64,000 nt of DNA from Candidatus Palauibacter soopunensis (GCF_947581735.1 NZ_CANPVT010000002.1:1-64000); one strand, 5' to 3'; shown: positions 41,787 to 50,486, counted from the stretch's first letter. Notes: generated from the sequence alone by a model not told the origin. Made by a program: numbers and translations.

Positions 41787-44299
41787 CAGTCCTCCTGGGA
41801 TCCCTGGCTTTCACCCTCCATGTCGTCGACCACGGCCTCGGTCCCCTTCAACCGGAACGCCGGGCTGTTGACCACGCCGAGGATGAACGCGGACATGCGG
41901 TGGTCCTGTTCGGCGGCCTGCCGCGCAATGGACCGCACGGTCGGCATGTCGTAGTACTCGACCCGCCGTCCCAGCGCGTAGGCGAGCAGGTTCTCCGTGA
42001 ACGCGCGCACGAGCGGCACCGGCCGCGCCAGAAGCGCCGCGCGCAGATCCGCCGCGCTCGTCACCGGCGTGCCGTCGTAGAGTTCGCCCTGCGCGTCGAT
42101 CGGCATCCCGCTGTCCTTGATGCGCCGCGCCCCCGTCCCGTCGAAGTACTCCAGCGCGAGACCGATCGGGTCGATCACGCGGTGGCACGAACGGCAGGCC
42201 GGGCTCGCCCGGTGCATCTCCAGCCGCTCGCGCACCGTGAGCAGACGGCCCTCCTCGGCCTCCGGCGTCGCCTCCAGGTCGGAGACGTCCGGCGGGGGCG
42301 GGGGCGGAGGCGTCCCGAGCAGCACCTCCATCACCCACTTCCCGCGCAGGACCGGCGAGGTCCGGCTCGCGTGCGAGGTGAGGGTGAGGATGCTGCCGTG
42401 CCCCAGCACGCCGCGGCGCTCGGGTTCCGAGATCTCGACTCTCCGGAAATCCGTTCCGGTCACGCCCGGGATGCCGTAGTGCCGCGCCAGGCGCTCGTTC
42501 ACGAACGTGTAGTCGGCCGTCAGCAGTTCGAGCAGGCTGCGGTCTTCCTGCACGATCGTGTGGAAGAGCAGTTCAGTCTCGCGGTGCATCGCCTCTTTGA
42601 GCTGCTGGTCGAAGTCCGGATAGAGGCGGACGTCCGGGTTCATGCCCTCGAGGTCCTGCAGCCGGAACCACTGTCCCGCGAACCGCGTGGCCAGGGCTTC
42701 GGCGCGCGGATCGCCCAGCATCCGGCGCACCTGCGCGTCGAGCGCGACCGGGTCCGAGAGCCGGCCCTCCGCGGCGGCTGCCAGCAGTTCGTCGTCCGGG
42801 CCCGTCGCCCAGAGGAAGAAGGAGAGCCGCGAGGCGAGATCGTAGTCGTCCAGCGCGTACACCCCGTCCGCTTCGCGCGCAGGGCGTTCCTCAAAACGGA
42901 ACACGAAGTGGGGGCTGGCGAGAATCCCCTCCAGCGCGAGGCGAATCCCCTCCTCGAAACCGCCCGCATCCGCTCCGGCGCGGTACAGCGTCATGAGCGC
43001 GGCGAGGTTGTCGTCCGTCAGCGGCCGGCGGTAGGCCCGCGTCCCCAGCCGCGAGAGGATCGCCTCTGCGCACGAGGCCTCGTCGTTCGGCGCGGAGGGG
43101 CGGCACGAGAAGACCCGCTCGCGGCTGGGCGTGGAGGACATCCCCGCGGGCGCGAACGGCCCCGTGACCGCGAGGTCGCGCAGGTGCGGCAGCGTCGTGA
43201 ACCCGTACGCGTCTGTGATGCTCGTGCTCGCGATCGACCAGTCGTGCGGGGACATCAAGTCCTGCGACGGCCCCTCGAAGGTGCGGATGAAGGCGGCCGC
43301 CACGCGGTGCGGCCCCGCCTCGATGAAGACGGGCTCCGTCCGCAGGTTCACGCCGTCCGGATCGGAGACGTGCATCCAGCGGTCGATGTCGAGCAGCGCG
43401 ACCCGTTCGCCGTCGATCGAGATCTCGATCCGTTCGGGTTCATCCGTCGTGTGCAGCGCCCCCTTGCCGTTCCCGAACAGGGCCCCGGTCGTCTCGTGAT
43501 GGAAGGAGGCGCGGAAGACGTACTCTCCATCGGCCGGGAAGTTGTGGTCCACCGCGACGCCGCCGCGGCTCCCGTACGGCGTGCCCTCGACGTGCTCCGC
43601 CTGGGAGGTCCAGCGCGACACCCGGAACGTGGCTTCGCTCGGGGTGACCTCCGGATCGCCGATCGCGAGCCGGCTGATCTCGCTCGCCGCGCGCAGATAC
43701 CCGTCCATCAGCGTCGGGGAGAGCAACTGAACGTCGGCGATGTTGTCGAAGTTCGCGCTCTTCGTATCGAGCGGCAGATAGTCGCCCGCATCGATGTCCA
43801 GGTCGAGGAGATCGTAGATGGAGCGCGAGTACTCGGCCCGGTTCAGCCGCTGGAAGGTCCGCCGCCCCGGGTTCGGGCTCGCCTCCCACGCCGCGTCGAG
43901 GCGGGACTCGAGGACCGCCGCGAGCGTCCGCAGGCTGTCAGGTGTCGGACGGCGCACGCCGACGGGCGGCATCATCCCGGCCCGCAGCTTCCGCACCATC
44001 CGCTCCGCGATCACCGCATTGTCGGCGGCCGAGGCCGCCTCGAAGGTCTCGAGCGACATGCCCCCGCTGACGCGTCGGGGGTTGTGGCAGCGCATGCACG
44101 TTCCGGCGACAACGGCTTGCGCGACTTCCGCGGAGAGCGTGTCGACGGCGGGAGCCGAGGTCGGCGGGGTCAGCTGTGTGATCGGCTGCGGCCAACTTGT
44201 CGGGAGATGCTCGGTGCCCCGCGCCCCGTCGGCCTCCTGACCGACGGCGGGACTCGGGAGAACGCCCGCTGCAACCAGCAGCAGAAGCGATGTTCGCAT
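41786..44299 (-). CDS. Exported DUF1592/DUF1588/DUF1585 protein with a c-type haem motif
   Basis: An 837-aa exported protein: signal LLLLVAAGVLPSPAVGQ; a haem-binding CMRCH at residues 68-72; then the DUF1587-like block (RLNRAEYSRSIYDLLDLDID), a carbohydrate-binding-like middle region, DUF1592 (YRRPLTDDNLAALMTLYRAG; RLSFFLWATGPDDELL), DUF1588 (RRGVLGHGSILTLTSHASRTSPVLRG) and C-terminal DUF1585 with a second CRSCH (MHRASPACRSCHRVIDPIG). The domain set is known from Planctomycetota and Gemmatimonadota; its reaction is not established. First gene of a coupled three-gene operon. Confidence 0.85.
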   Translation of the reverse strand: MRTSLLLLVAAGVLPSPAVGQEADGARGTEHLPTSWPQPITQLTPPTSAPAVDTLSAEVAQAVVAGTCMRCHNPRRVSGGMSLETFEAASAADNAVIAERMVRKLRAGMMPPVGVRRPTPDSLRTLAAVLESRLDAAWEASPNPGRRTFQRLNRAEYSRSIYDLLDLDIDAGDYLPLDTKSANFDNIADVQLLSPTLMDGYLRAASEISRLAIGDPEVTPSEATFRVSRWTSQAEHVEGTPYGSRGGVAVDHNFPADGEYVFRASFHHETTGALFGNGKGALHTTDEPERIEISIDGERVALLDIDRWMHVSDPDGVNLRTEPVFIEAGPHRVAAAFIRTFEGPSQDLMSPHDWSIASTSITDAYGFTTLPHLRDLAVTGPFAPAGMSSTPSRERVFSCRPSAPNDEASCAEAILSRLGTRAYRRPLTDDNLAALMTLYRAGADAGGFEEGIRLALEGILASPHFVFRFEERPAREADGVYALDDYDLASRLSFFLWATGPDDELLAAAAEGRLSDPVALDAQVRRMLGDPRAEALATRFAGQWFRLQDLEGMNPDVRLYPDFDQQLKEAMHRETELLFHTIVQEDRSLLELLTADYTFVNERLARHYGIPGVTGTDFRRVEISEPERRGVLGHGSILTLTSHASRTSPVLRGKWVMEVLLGTPPPPPPPDVSDLEATPEAEEGRLLTVRERLEMHRASPACRSCHRVIDPIGLALEYFDGTGARRIKDSGMPIDAQGELYDGTPVTSAADLRAALLARPVPLVRAFTENLLAYALGRRVEYYDMPTVRSIARQAAEQDHRMSAFILGVVNSPAFRLKGTEAVVDDMEGESQGSQED

Positions 44300-44406
44300 G
44301 GCCGAAGCCTCTTCCGGGCAACCGCGTCGCGCCCCACGGGGCGCAAGGATACACCAGCTTGAAAATGTACCATCGACGCAGATCGCCCGGCCAGCCGCGC
44401 CCTACA

Positions 44407-45054
44407 CTACACTGCAGAGGCCCAGTCGCGGCGGCGGAACCACAGGGCGGTCGCCACCACTACGAACGATGCGCACCACACCCAGAAGCCAACGCCCGAA
44501 TGAAACCCGGGGCCGGCGTCGCCCAGACGGAGTAAACCGAGACCCAGGGGCAGAGCGCCCGTCAACCCGACGATGCACGCCGTCCACGCTCTCCTCCACG
44601 GACGCCGGCGTCGCCACGCCGGAAGGGTCAGGAGCAAAATCAGATTGGGCAGCCACAGCGCGGCGACCGCCAGAACCTCCCCCCTGACAGTATGCTGAAT
44701 CAGCTGTGGGACGATCTCGTAGCCGTAGGTTGTCCGATCGATGCTGGGGCTGGAATACCCAAACGCCGGCATGAGAAACGACGTCGCGTAGAGCGCCCAA
44801 CCCGCGAGCAGGAGACTCCGCCAGCGGGGCCGCCCCGCTCTCGTGAATTCCCGCGAGATCGTAGAAGGCTCGCCGAGTTCGTCCACGGCGGTCGCGAACG
44901 CGTTGGCCGGTGCCAGCGCCGCGTCCAGTTCGAGTTCGAGATCGACGCGGGCGCGGAGGTGATCTTCGAGTTCATCCAGTTCGCGAGCCGACAGCGACGA
45001 CCTGTGCTCCACCCCCGATCGCCACTTCCGGACTTCCGTGTCCAGTTCAAACAC
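44407..45054 (-). CDS. Permease-prefix-domain-1 membrane protein B
   Basis: A 215-aa membrane protein with GTG start 45054, 12 bases after the preceding paralogue. Residues 1-80 are the permease prefix domain 1 (SLSARELDELEDHLRARVDL), which is linked to PadR regulators and ABC permeases in many bacteria. The rest is about four hydrophobic segments (LLLAGWALYATSFLMPAFG, LWLPNLILLLTLPAW, and others), with no ABC permease domain. It ends with an arginine cluster (WFRRRDWASAV) shared with its paralogues. Function unknown. Confidence 0.75.
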   Translation of the reverse strand: MFELDTEVRKWRSGVEHRSSLSARELDELEDHLRARVDLELELDAALAPANAFATAVDELGEPSTISREFTRAGRPRWRSLLLAGWALYATSFLMPAFGYSSPSIDRTTYGYEIVPQLIQHTVRGEVLAVAALWLPNLILLLTLPAWRRRRPWRRAWTACIVGLTGALPLGLGLLRLGDAGPGFHSGVGFWVWCASFVVVATALWFRRRDWASAV

Positions 45055-45066
45055 GACTGCGCCGAC

Positions 45067-45705
45067 CTAGGCGAGCGTCTTCTTTGGTCGGGCGGATGCC
45101 CAGCCGCGTCGGCGGCGCCACAGGGCGACCGAGGCGAACACGAAGGAGGCGGCCCACGTCCAATAGCCGAGACGCAACGCGGCCAGCGCATCGGGACCGT
45201 CCGAGATTATCGCGGCCGCGCCGAGTCCGAGAGCCGACAAACCGATGACTCCGAGGATTCCCGCGAGCCACGTGCCCTTTAGTCGATGCTTGCGCCAAAT
45301 GAGAGGCAGCATCAGGAGCATCGGCAGGTTCAGGGGCAGCAGCTCGATGTCGGCAAGCAACTCGTACCCGCGCGGTACCCAGGTGTCGATGCCCCACGGC
45401 ATCGGGATATGTAGCACCGGCAGCAGTAGCGAAGCCGAATAGAGGGTCAAAGCACCGGCAAGCAGGAGCTTCCATTGGGGTCGGCCGGCCCGGGCGAACT
45501 CCTTGGAGAGCGCCTTCGGTTCACCGAGGTCTCGCCGGGCGATCGCGAAGGCTTCCGTGGGGGCAAGTGCGGCGTCCAACTCCAGTTCCAGGTCGACGCG
45601 GGCGCGCAGGTGATCTTCGAGTTCATCCAGTTCGCGAGGCGAGAGGGACGACCTGCGATCCAGTGCGGTCCGCCACCGTCGGACTTCATTTTCGAACTCA
45701 AACAT
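45067..45705 (-). CDS. Permease-prefix-domain-1 membrane protein A
   Basis: A 212-aa paralogue of protein B. The first ~45 codons are nearly identical at DNA level (the stretch encoding SPRELDELEDHLRARVDLEL), which indicates recent duplication. About four hydrophobic segments follow (LLLAGALTLYSASLLLPVL; LNLPMLLMLPLIW; TWLAGILGVIGLSALGLGAAAI). Its ATG lies 8 bases inside the end of the PadR gene, so it is translated together with the regulator. Function unknown. Confidence 0.75.
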   Translation of the reverse strand: MFEFENEVRRWRTALDRRSSLSPRELDELEDHLRARVDLELELDAALAPTEAFAIARRDLGEPKALSKEFARAGRPQWKLLLAGALTLYSASLLLPVLHIPMPWGIDTWVPRGYELLADIELLPLNLPMLLMLPLIWRKHRLKGTWLAGILGVIGLSALGLGAAAIISDGPDALAALRLGYWTWAASFVFASVALWRRRRGWASARPKKTLA

Positions 45706-46039
45706 GGCTGCCTCCCCAGGACATCTGGAGGGCTCCGTACACGGCCCGCCAACTCTCTCGATCGGTTGAGAGCTGGCGCTTCCCGCGGCCCGTCAACCGG
45801 TAGTACTTGCGACGCCGTCCCGCGTCGGTGAGTTGCCAGCGGCCCTTGATGAGTCCGTCGCGCTCCAGCCGGTGAAGCACGGGGTAGAGCATCCCGTCGG
45901 ACCACTCGAGTTCACCGCCGGAGAGCAACTGGACCTGCTTGAGAATCTCGTACCCGTACGTCTCGCCACCCGCGAGGATGGAGAGCACCATCGGGCGCGA
46001 CGACGCGGCCACCAACTCCTTGTAGACCGGCTTCTTCAT
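45698..46039 (-). CDS. PadR family transcriptional regulator
   Basis: A 113-aa winged-helix repressor: PMVLSILAGGETYGYEILKQVQ, LEWSDGMLYPVLHRLERDGLI and AGRRRKYYRLTGRGKRQL, the classic PadR pattern with recognition helix around GMLYPVLHRL. ATG 46039 is chosen because the family begins here; the upstream in-frame extension to 46123 crosses the operator. It probably represses its own operon through the palindrome at 46076-46105; PadR proteins usually sense small phenolic or hydrophobic ligands. Confidence 0.9.
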   Translation of the reverse strand: MKKPVYKELVAASSRPMVLSILAGGETYGYEILKQVQLLSGGELEWSDGMLYPVLHRLERDGLIKGRWQLTDAGRRRKYYRLTGRGKRQLSTDRESWRAVYGALQMSWGGSHV

Positions 46040-46075
46040 CCGGAGACCCCTGTGCCGGAGACCTGATACCATGAG

Positions 46076-46105
46076 ATACAATGTACCTTGTATGACAAGG
46101 TATGA
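46076..46105. promoter_or_regulatory. PadR operator-like palindrome, site 1
   Basis: Two overlapping perfect inverted repeats: ATACAA-N6-TTGTAT (46076-46093) and TACCTTGT-ATG-ACAAGGTA (46084-46102). The cluster lies 37-66 bases upstream of the PadR ATG. Site 2, at 48151-48179, shares the core TACAATGTA(C/T)CTTG-N4-ACAAGGTAT. A PadR binding site overlapping the operon promoter is the simplest reading. Confidence 0.65.
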
Positions 46106-46168
46106 CGTCGGATGGTTGTACACAAGGATGCGGCCGGACGTTCCCGCGGGAACGTCCGAAAATCGCTG

Positions 46169-47420
46169 TCAGCTCGGCGGGAGCGGGATGGAGGCCACGG
46201 ACGGGCGATCGAATTCATCCCGGGACACGCCCCAGATGCGGGAGGGCGTGAAGCGAAGCGCGTCGAAGCGGTCCGGGAGTCGCACGTCGCGCGCGGCGCC
46301 ATCGAGCTCGATGCGCAGCCACGAGGGGCCGCCGCTCAATCCGCCCGCATCGAGATCGAGGGGTTGCAGCCACATCGTCCCGTCTTCGCTGCAGCGGAAA
46401 TCCACGTACCGGGGGAGATAGCTGGCGAGTTCGTGCGGTGCTCCCTGCACCATGTCGGCCATCTGATTCACGAGCCGAAGGCTGTCTTCCCGGGTAAGTC
46501 GAGTTGCGACGTCTCCCGTCACCTCGGCCTGCCTCAGCGCGAACACCGCTCCGGCGAACTGTCGCGGCGCGACCTCCGTGAAGGGCACGGGCGGAAGGTC
46601 GATGGGATCCACCTCGGCGCCGGATCCGTCGAACCCGCGCAACTGATTCCTCACCCGGTCGTGCACGCGCACGAGATTCTCGCCGCAGGGAGCCCACAGC
46701 CGATACCACAGGGGAAAACCGCCGTCGCTCTGGATGAAGTCTCCGGACGGGTCATCCAGGACGTCGCCGAGCGCCACGAGGGTTCGCGTCCCGCCCGTCT
46801 CCGGGATCCACGGCGACCAGGTCCGCTCCCAGGAGCCCGTAACGGAACTGCAGTACGCCCCCATCCATCGTCGCGGTCGAGTGGGGCACAATGACCTCGC
46901 GACCGAGCCGTGCGGTCCGCACCGAGGCCTCCAGCATGCTCATGCCGCTTCGCACGCTGCCCCGGGGGACCGACGTTGACGTGAGAGAGAACTGCTCCCA
47001 GCCGGCTTCGAGTCGCGAGACGCGAATCAGCGCATGGTGCATGAGGTCGAGGACCCAGGTCTCGCCCTCCCATCCTCCCGTTACGAAGGCCGACGGCATC
47101 GGAAACTCGTCAGGCCCGCCTCCGGGCGATCCGTGAGCGCCGAGCGACCCGCCATCCGCACCGAATCCCATGAAGTACGGCTCCTGCGAATTCAGCACCC
47201 AGACCGAGCCGTCGGCGAGTACTTCGAGGTCCCGGACCACCGCGAGAGAGTCCGAGGTGCCCAGCACCTCGACGACCGACGCCGCCAGTTCAAGTGGTGG
47301 CGGCCGGTCGCCGTCTACGTCTGCGCCGTCAGCGCATGCGACGAACGCCGTGCCGGACAGCAATGCCGCAGCACACCGACACGATCGGGTAATCGGCCTC
47401 AGCCGGGCGAGCTCAAACAT
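46169..47420 (-). pseudogene. Six-bladed-propeller-like lipoprotein gene, split by a frameshift
   Basis: The N-terminal frame (start ATG 47420) encodes a lipoprotein signal (AAALLSGTAFVACADG) and propeller blocks (VRDLEVLADGSVWVLNSQEP; GSPGGGPDEFPMPSAF). Near 46803-46805 the reading moves to a second frame, which continues DPETGGTRTLVALGD... and runs to 46169. The two parts join smoothly if one C is removed from GGATCCCGG, giving LVAVDPETGG. It is either a genuine +1 frameshift or a sequencing error. The start overlaps the upstream membrane-protein stop by 8 bases (ATGTTTGA), as the PadR junction does. Confidence 0.7.
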
Positions 47421-48108
47421 TCCGTGCTCGCCTTGTGTCCGAGCGGGTGGAGGCCCACGCGCGGCTACGAAGCAGGAGGGCTGCTGCCACGAGGGCATGC
47501 GCCGCGGACCATGCCCAGTACCCGAGGCCGAGATACGGATAAACCGTGATCTCACCATTGATGGTGACGGCGGATCCGTCCAGGAGGCTGGCAATACCGA
47601 ATCCGAGGGCCGAGACGCCAAACGCCCCGATGGTCCAGGTGAGCCACCGCACTCTCGATCGCCACGAATACAGCAGGGCGGGCAAGGTCATGGCCATGGC
47701 CAGATTGGGGATCAGAGGGAGAATCCAGCCGTCCACGAGCGCCGGTTGCAACCATTCGTGCGCCGGAGCTGACCACGGCACTTCATTGAACACAGTTTGA
47801 AGTGCCGCAGGCCCGGCAATCGGCAGGAAAAACGACACCCCATACACCGCCCATCCCGCCACCAGGAGATATCGCCACCTGGGCCGTCCGGCCTTGGTGA
47901 ACTCCTTCGCGAGCGCCCCCGGCGCGCCCAGACCCTCGCGGGCGATCACCAGCGCACGGTAGGGAGTAAGGGCCGGGTTCAGCTCCAACTCCAGGTCGAT
48001 GCGTGCACGCAGGTGGTCCTCGAGTTCGTCCAGTTCGCGGGGTGCGAGAGACGACCTGCGTTCAAGACGCCGTCGCCAACTCGCGATCCCGGTCTCCAGT
48101 TCAAACAC
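47413..48108 (-). CDS. Permease-prefix-domain-1 membrane protein C
   Basis: A 231-aa third paralogue: prefix domain with LAPRELDELEDHLRARIDLE, then about four hydrophobic segments (LLVAGWAVYGVSFFLPIAG; LVDGWILPLIPNLAMAMTL). No PadR gene stands next to it, yet an almost identical operator lies 43-71 bases upstream. Its stop overlaps the start of the propeller lipoprotein, so the two were co-translated. Function unknown; possibly a regulated membrane sensor or assembly factor. Confidence 0.75.
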   Translation of the reverse strand: MFELETGIASWRRRLERRSSLAPRELDELEDHLRARIDLELELNPALTPYRALVIAREGLGAPGALAKEFTKAGRPRWRYLLVAGWAVYGVSFFLPIAGPAALQTVFNEVPWSAPAHEWLQPALVDGWILPLIPNLAMAMTLPALLYSWRSRVRWLTWTIGAFGVSALGFGIASLLDGSAVTINGEITVYPYLGLGYWAWSAAHALVAAALLLRSRAWASTRSDTRRARNV

Positions 48109-48150
48109 GGCTCTTCATTCGAATCTCGATTTCAGACGTATACCACGAAG

Positions 48151-48179
48151 TACAATGTATCTTGAGATACAAGGTATAA
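48151..48179. promoter_or_regulatory. PadR operator-like palindrome, site 2
   Basis: TGTATCT-TG-AGATACA (48156-48171) is a perfect inverted repeat inside TACAATGTATCTTGAGATACAAGGTATAA. It matches site 1 at about 24 of 29 positions. It lies 43-71 bases upstream of membrane protein C, nearly the same distance as site 1 from PadR. Confidence 0.65.
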
Positions 48180-48240
48180 GTCTTGGAGAATCCGGCAAGG
48201 GCTTCCTACCGGTCAGGGACAACCGGACTGTCGCCCTTGT

Positions 48241-49224
48241 TCAGAGACCGAGGTCGATCAGGACCTTGCCGGTTGGGCCGGACTCCACCGCCTCATGAGC
48301 GGCTACGATGTTCTCGAGCGCGAAGCGGTCTGCGACCGTGTGGCGCAGTTCCCCCTCGGTCAGCCACTTCGTGAGGTCTTCCACGGCCTTCTGCTTCGCG
48401 TCCTCGGGCATGAGGAAGACGAGTTCGAAGCGCACGGTGAGGTTCTTGTAGAGGAGGGTGTAGAAGGGGACGGCCGGCTGCGGCTCGCCCTCCGAGGCGT
48501 AGGCGGAGATCACCCCGTTCGCCTTCAGCATCTCGATCGAGGCGTCGAGATTCCCGCCCATTTCGACGTCGACGATGCGGTCGACGCCCTCTCCTTCGGT
48601 CAGTTCCGCGACGCGGGCCGGGACATCTTCCTCACGATAGTTGATGACGACGTCCGCGCCCGCAGCCCGGGCGATCCTCGCCTTCTCGTCCGCGCTCACG
48701 GTGGAGAGGACCCGCGCGCCTCCCAGCCTGGCGCACTGGATCGCGTAGGCGCCGACCGCGCCCGCGCCGCCCGTCACGAGCACGGTCTGCCCCTCGACGG
48801 GACCGTCGCCGTACACGCAGCGGTGCGCGGTCAGGGCGGGGATGCCGAGACACGCGCCATCCAGGAACGACGCGTTCGGGGGAAGCGGGACGGCCCGGGA
48901 CTCGGGGACGGTGGCGAACTCCGCCGCGGTACCGAGGTCGCTCCCCCACTGCGCCTCGTAGATCCAGACGCGGTTTCCGAGCCTTCCGGGATCGACGCCG
49001 TCACCCACCTGGTCGATGACCCCGGCGCCGTCGAAGTGCGGCACCACGAGCGTGGAGGCGAGCGCGCCGCGGCCACCGGCACGCCGCTTCACGTCGACGG
49101 GGTTGATTCCGGAAGTGCGTACGCGAACCCGAACCTCGCCGGGACCGGGCACCGGCGTCTCCTGCTCCCCCACCTCCAGCACGTCGCCCGCCGACCCCAG
49201 TTTCGTGTACCATGCCGCTCGCAT
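48241..49224 (-). CDS. NADPH:quinone oxidoreductase (zinc-independent MDR family)
   Basis: A 327-aa medium-chain reductase. GroES-like N-terminal domain (VPGPGEVRVRVRTSGINPVDVKRR), nucleotide motif VLVTGGAGAVGAYAIQCARLGG, then ADVVINYREEDV, and C-terminal SGPTGKVLIDLGL. No structural-zinc cysteine cluster, so it is the quinone-reductase branch. It is the last gene of a compact minus-strand run from 53002, 15 bases after the short-chain-dehydrogenase remnant. Confidence 0.85.
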   Translation of the reverse strand: MRAAWYTKLGSAGDVLEVGEQETPVPGPGEVRVRVRTSGINPVDVKRRAGGRGALASTLVVPHFDGAGVIDQVGDGVDPGRLGNRVWIYEAQWGSDLGTAAEFATVPESRAVPLPPNASFLDGACLGIPALTAHRCVYGDGPVEGQTVLVTGGAGAVGAYAIQCARLGGARVLSTVSADEKARIARAAGADVVINYREEDVPARVAELTEGEGVDRIVDVEMGGNLDASIEMLKANGVISAYASEGEPQPAVPFYTLLYKNLTVRFELVFLMPEDAKQKAVEDLTKWLTEGELRHTVADRFALENIVAAHEAVESGPTGKVLIDLGL

Positions 49225-49239
49225 GTCGTCCTTCTCCCG

Positions 49240-49380
49240 CTATTCGCCGCTGGAGTCGCTGCCCGTGTCCGCGCCGGAACTCAGGCCCTCCGAGTGTCCG
49301 TCCACGGGAAGTGCCTGCCCGGATATCTTCGCACCTGCGTCGGAAGTGAGGAAGAGGAGGAGGGCGGCCACGTCGCTCAA
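49240..49380 (-). pseudogene. C-terminal remnant of a short-chain dehydrogenase (SDR)
   Basis: A 46-codon frame beginning at TTG 49380 within the last codons of panB and ending TAG at 49240. Its first half, LSDVAALLLFLTSDAGAKI followed by SGQALPVDGHSEG, is the typical end of a Rossmann-fold SDR (the S/TGQ.L.VDGG strand that closes the fold). No N-terminal SDR sequence exists upstream; panB occupies the place. It is best read as the tail of a deleted SDR gene. Confidence 0.7.
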
Positions 49381-50234
49381 CCGCCGTCCCCCGCCGGGTC
49401 GTAGCCGTGTTCCTCTGCCGGGTAGCTTCCCGCCCGCACCTCCTCGGCGTAACGCGCGACGGCTTCCCGCGTGGCCTTTCCGAGTTCGGCGTAGCGCTTC
49501 AGGAAACGGGCCCTGAACCCCTCGTTCAGACCGAGCATGTCGTGCAGCACGAGCACCTGCCCGTCGCAGTCCGGCCCGGCGCCGATCCCGATCGTCGGCA
49601 CGGAGACGGCCTCCGTCACCTGCCGGGCCGCGGAGGTCGGCATCAGCTCGAGGACGATGGAGAAGACGCCGGCCTCCTCGAGGGCGACGGCGTCCTCCAC
49701 CAGCCGGGCCGCCGCCTCTTCATCCTTCCCCTGAATCCGGTGTCCCCCGAGCGCGTGGACGGACTGCGGCGTGAACCCGAGGTGGCCCATCACGGGAATC
49801 CCCGCCCGCACAATCGCCCGCACCGCGTCGACCACCTCGAACCCACCCTCGAGCTTTACGGCGCCGGCTCCGGTGTGCTTGAGGATGTTCCCCGCGTTTC
49901 GCACGGCCTCCGTGGGCGAGACCTGGTAGCTCAGGAAGGGCATGTCGACGACGACGAAGGCGCGCGACGCTCCCCGCGCCACGATCCGGCCGTGGTACGT
50001 CATCTGCTCCACCGTGGCGGAGAGCGTCGTCTCCTCTCCGCACAGGACGCTCGCCAGCGAGTCGCCGACGAGAATCAGGTCCACGCCGGCCGCGTCCACG
50101 AGCGATGCGAAGAGCGCGTCGTAGGCCGTGATGGCGACGATCTTCTCGCCGCGCGCCTTCATCGCCACGAGATCGAACGTCGTCCGCTTCCGTGCTTCGG
50201 AGCCTCCGCCCGGCACGCTCATCGTTCGCGTCAC
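49377..50234 (-). CDS. panB: 3-Methyl-2-oxobutanoate hydroxymethyltransferase (ketopantoate hydroxymethyltransferase)
   Basis: A 285-aa cytoplasmic enzyme making ketopantoate from 2-oxoisovalerate and methylenetetrahydrofolate, the first step of pantothenate synthesis. Family motifs are ITAYDALFASLVDAAGVDLILVGDS, MPFLSYQ, GAVKLEGG, GIPVMGHLGFTPQSVH and PTIGIGAGPDCDGQVLVLHDMLG. GTG 50234, 15 bases after the ferredoxin stop, has GAGGA in front; ATG 50222 is an alternative. It is unusual to find panB in an operon with P450 and ferredoxin rather than with panC; a ketopantoate-reductase-like gene lies elsewhere in the window (35987-36967). Confidence 0.95.
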   Translation of the reverse strand: MTRTMSVPGGGSEARKRTTFDLVAMKARGEKIVAITAYDALFASLVDAAGVDLILVGDSLASVLCGEETTLSATVEQMTYHGRIVARGASRAFVVVDMPFLSYQVSPTEAVRNAGNILKHTGAGAVKLEGGFEVVDAVRAIVRAGIPVMGHLGFTPQSVHALGGHRIQGKDEEAAARLVEDAVALEEAGVFSIVLELMPTSAARQVTEAVSVPTIGIGAGPDCDGQVLVLHDMLGLNEGFRARFLKRYAELGKATREAVARYAEEVRAGSYPAEEHGYDPAGDGG

Positions 50235-50249
50235 GATGTCATCCTCGGT

Positions 50250-50486
50250 TCAGCTTCCCGCGGCCGGCTCGGGCGGGAACAGCGTCCGGCCCGTCTCGGC
50301 ATCCATCACGCGGATCGCGCTCACGGGACAGTTCGCGGCTGCTTCCAGGACGAGCGCCGCCGGCTCGCCCCCCGCATCGACGACCGTCGACTGGCGGTTC
50401 TCGTTGTGCGCGAACACCCCCGGCGCGGTGGCCACGCACATCGCGTTGCCGACGCAGAGCCCGTGGTCGACCTCGATCCTCACCAT
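50250..50486 (-). CDS. Three-cysteine ferredoxin ([3Fe-4S] type), P450 partner
   Basis: A 78-aa ferredoxin. The cluster ligands visible are Cys11 and Cys17 (CVGNAMC) and Cys53 (NCPVSAI); the usual middle cysteine is missing, which fits the [3Fe-4S] ferredoxins that feed electrons to bacterial P450s. It starts 7 bases after the P450 stop, so the two form a redox pair. A matching ferredoxin reductase is not in the window. Confidence 0.9.
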   Translation of the reverse strand: MVRIEVDHGLCVGNAMCVATAPGVFAHNENRQSTVVDAGGEPAALVLEAAANCPVSAIRVMDAETGRTLFPPEPAAGS

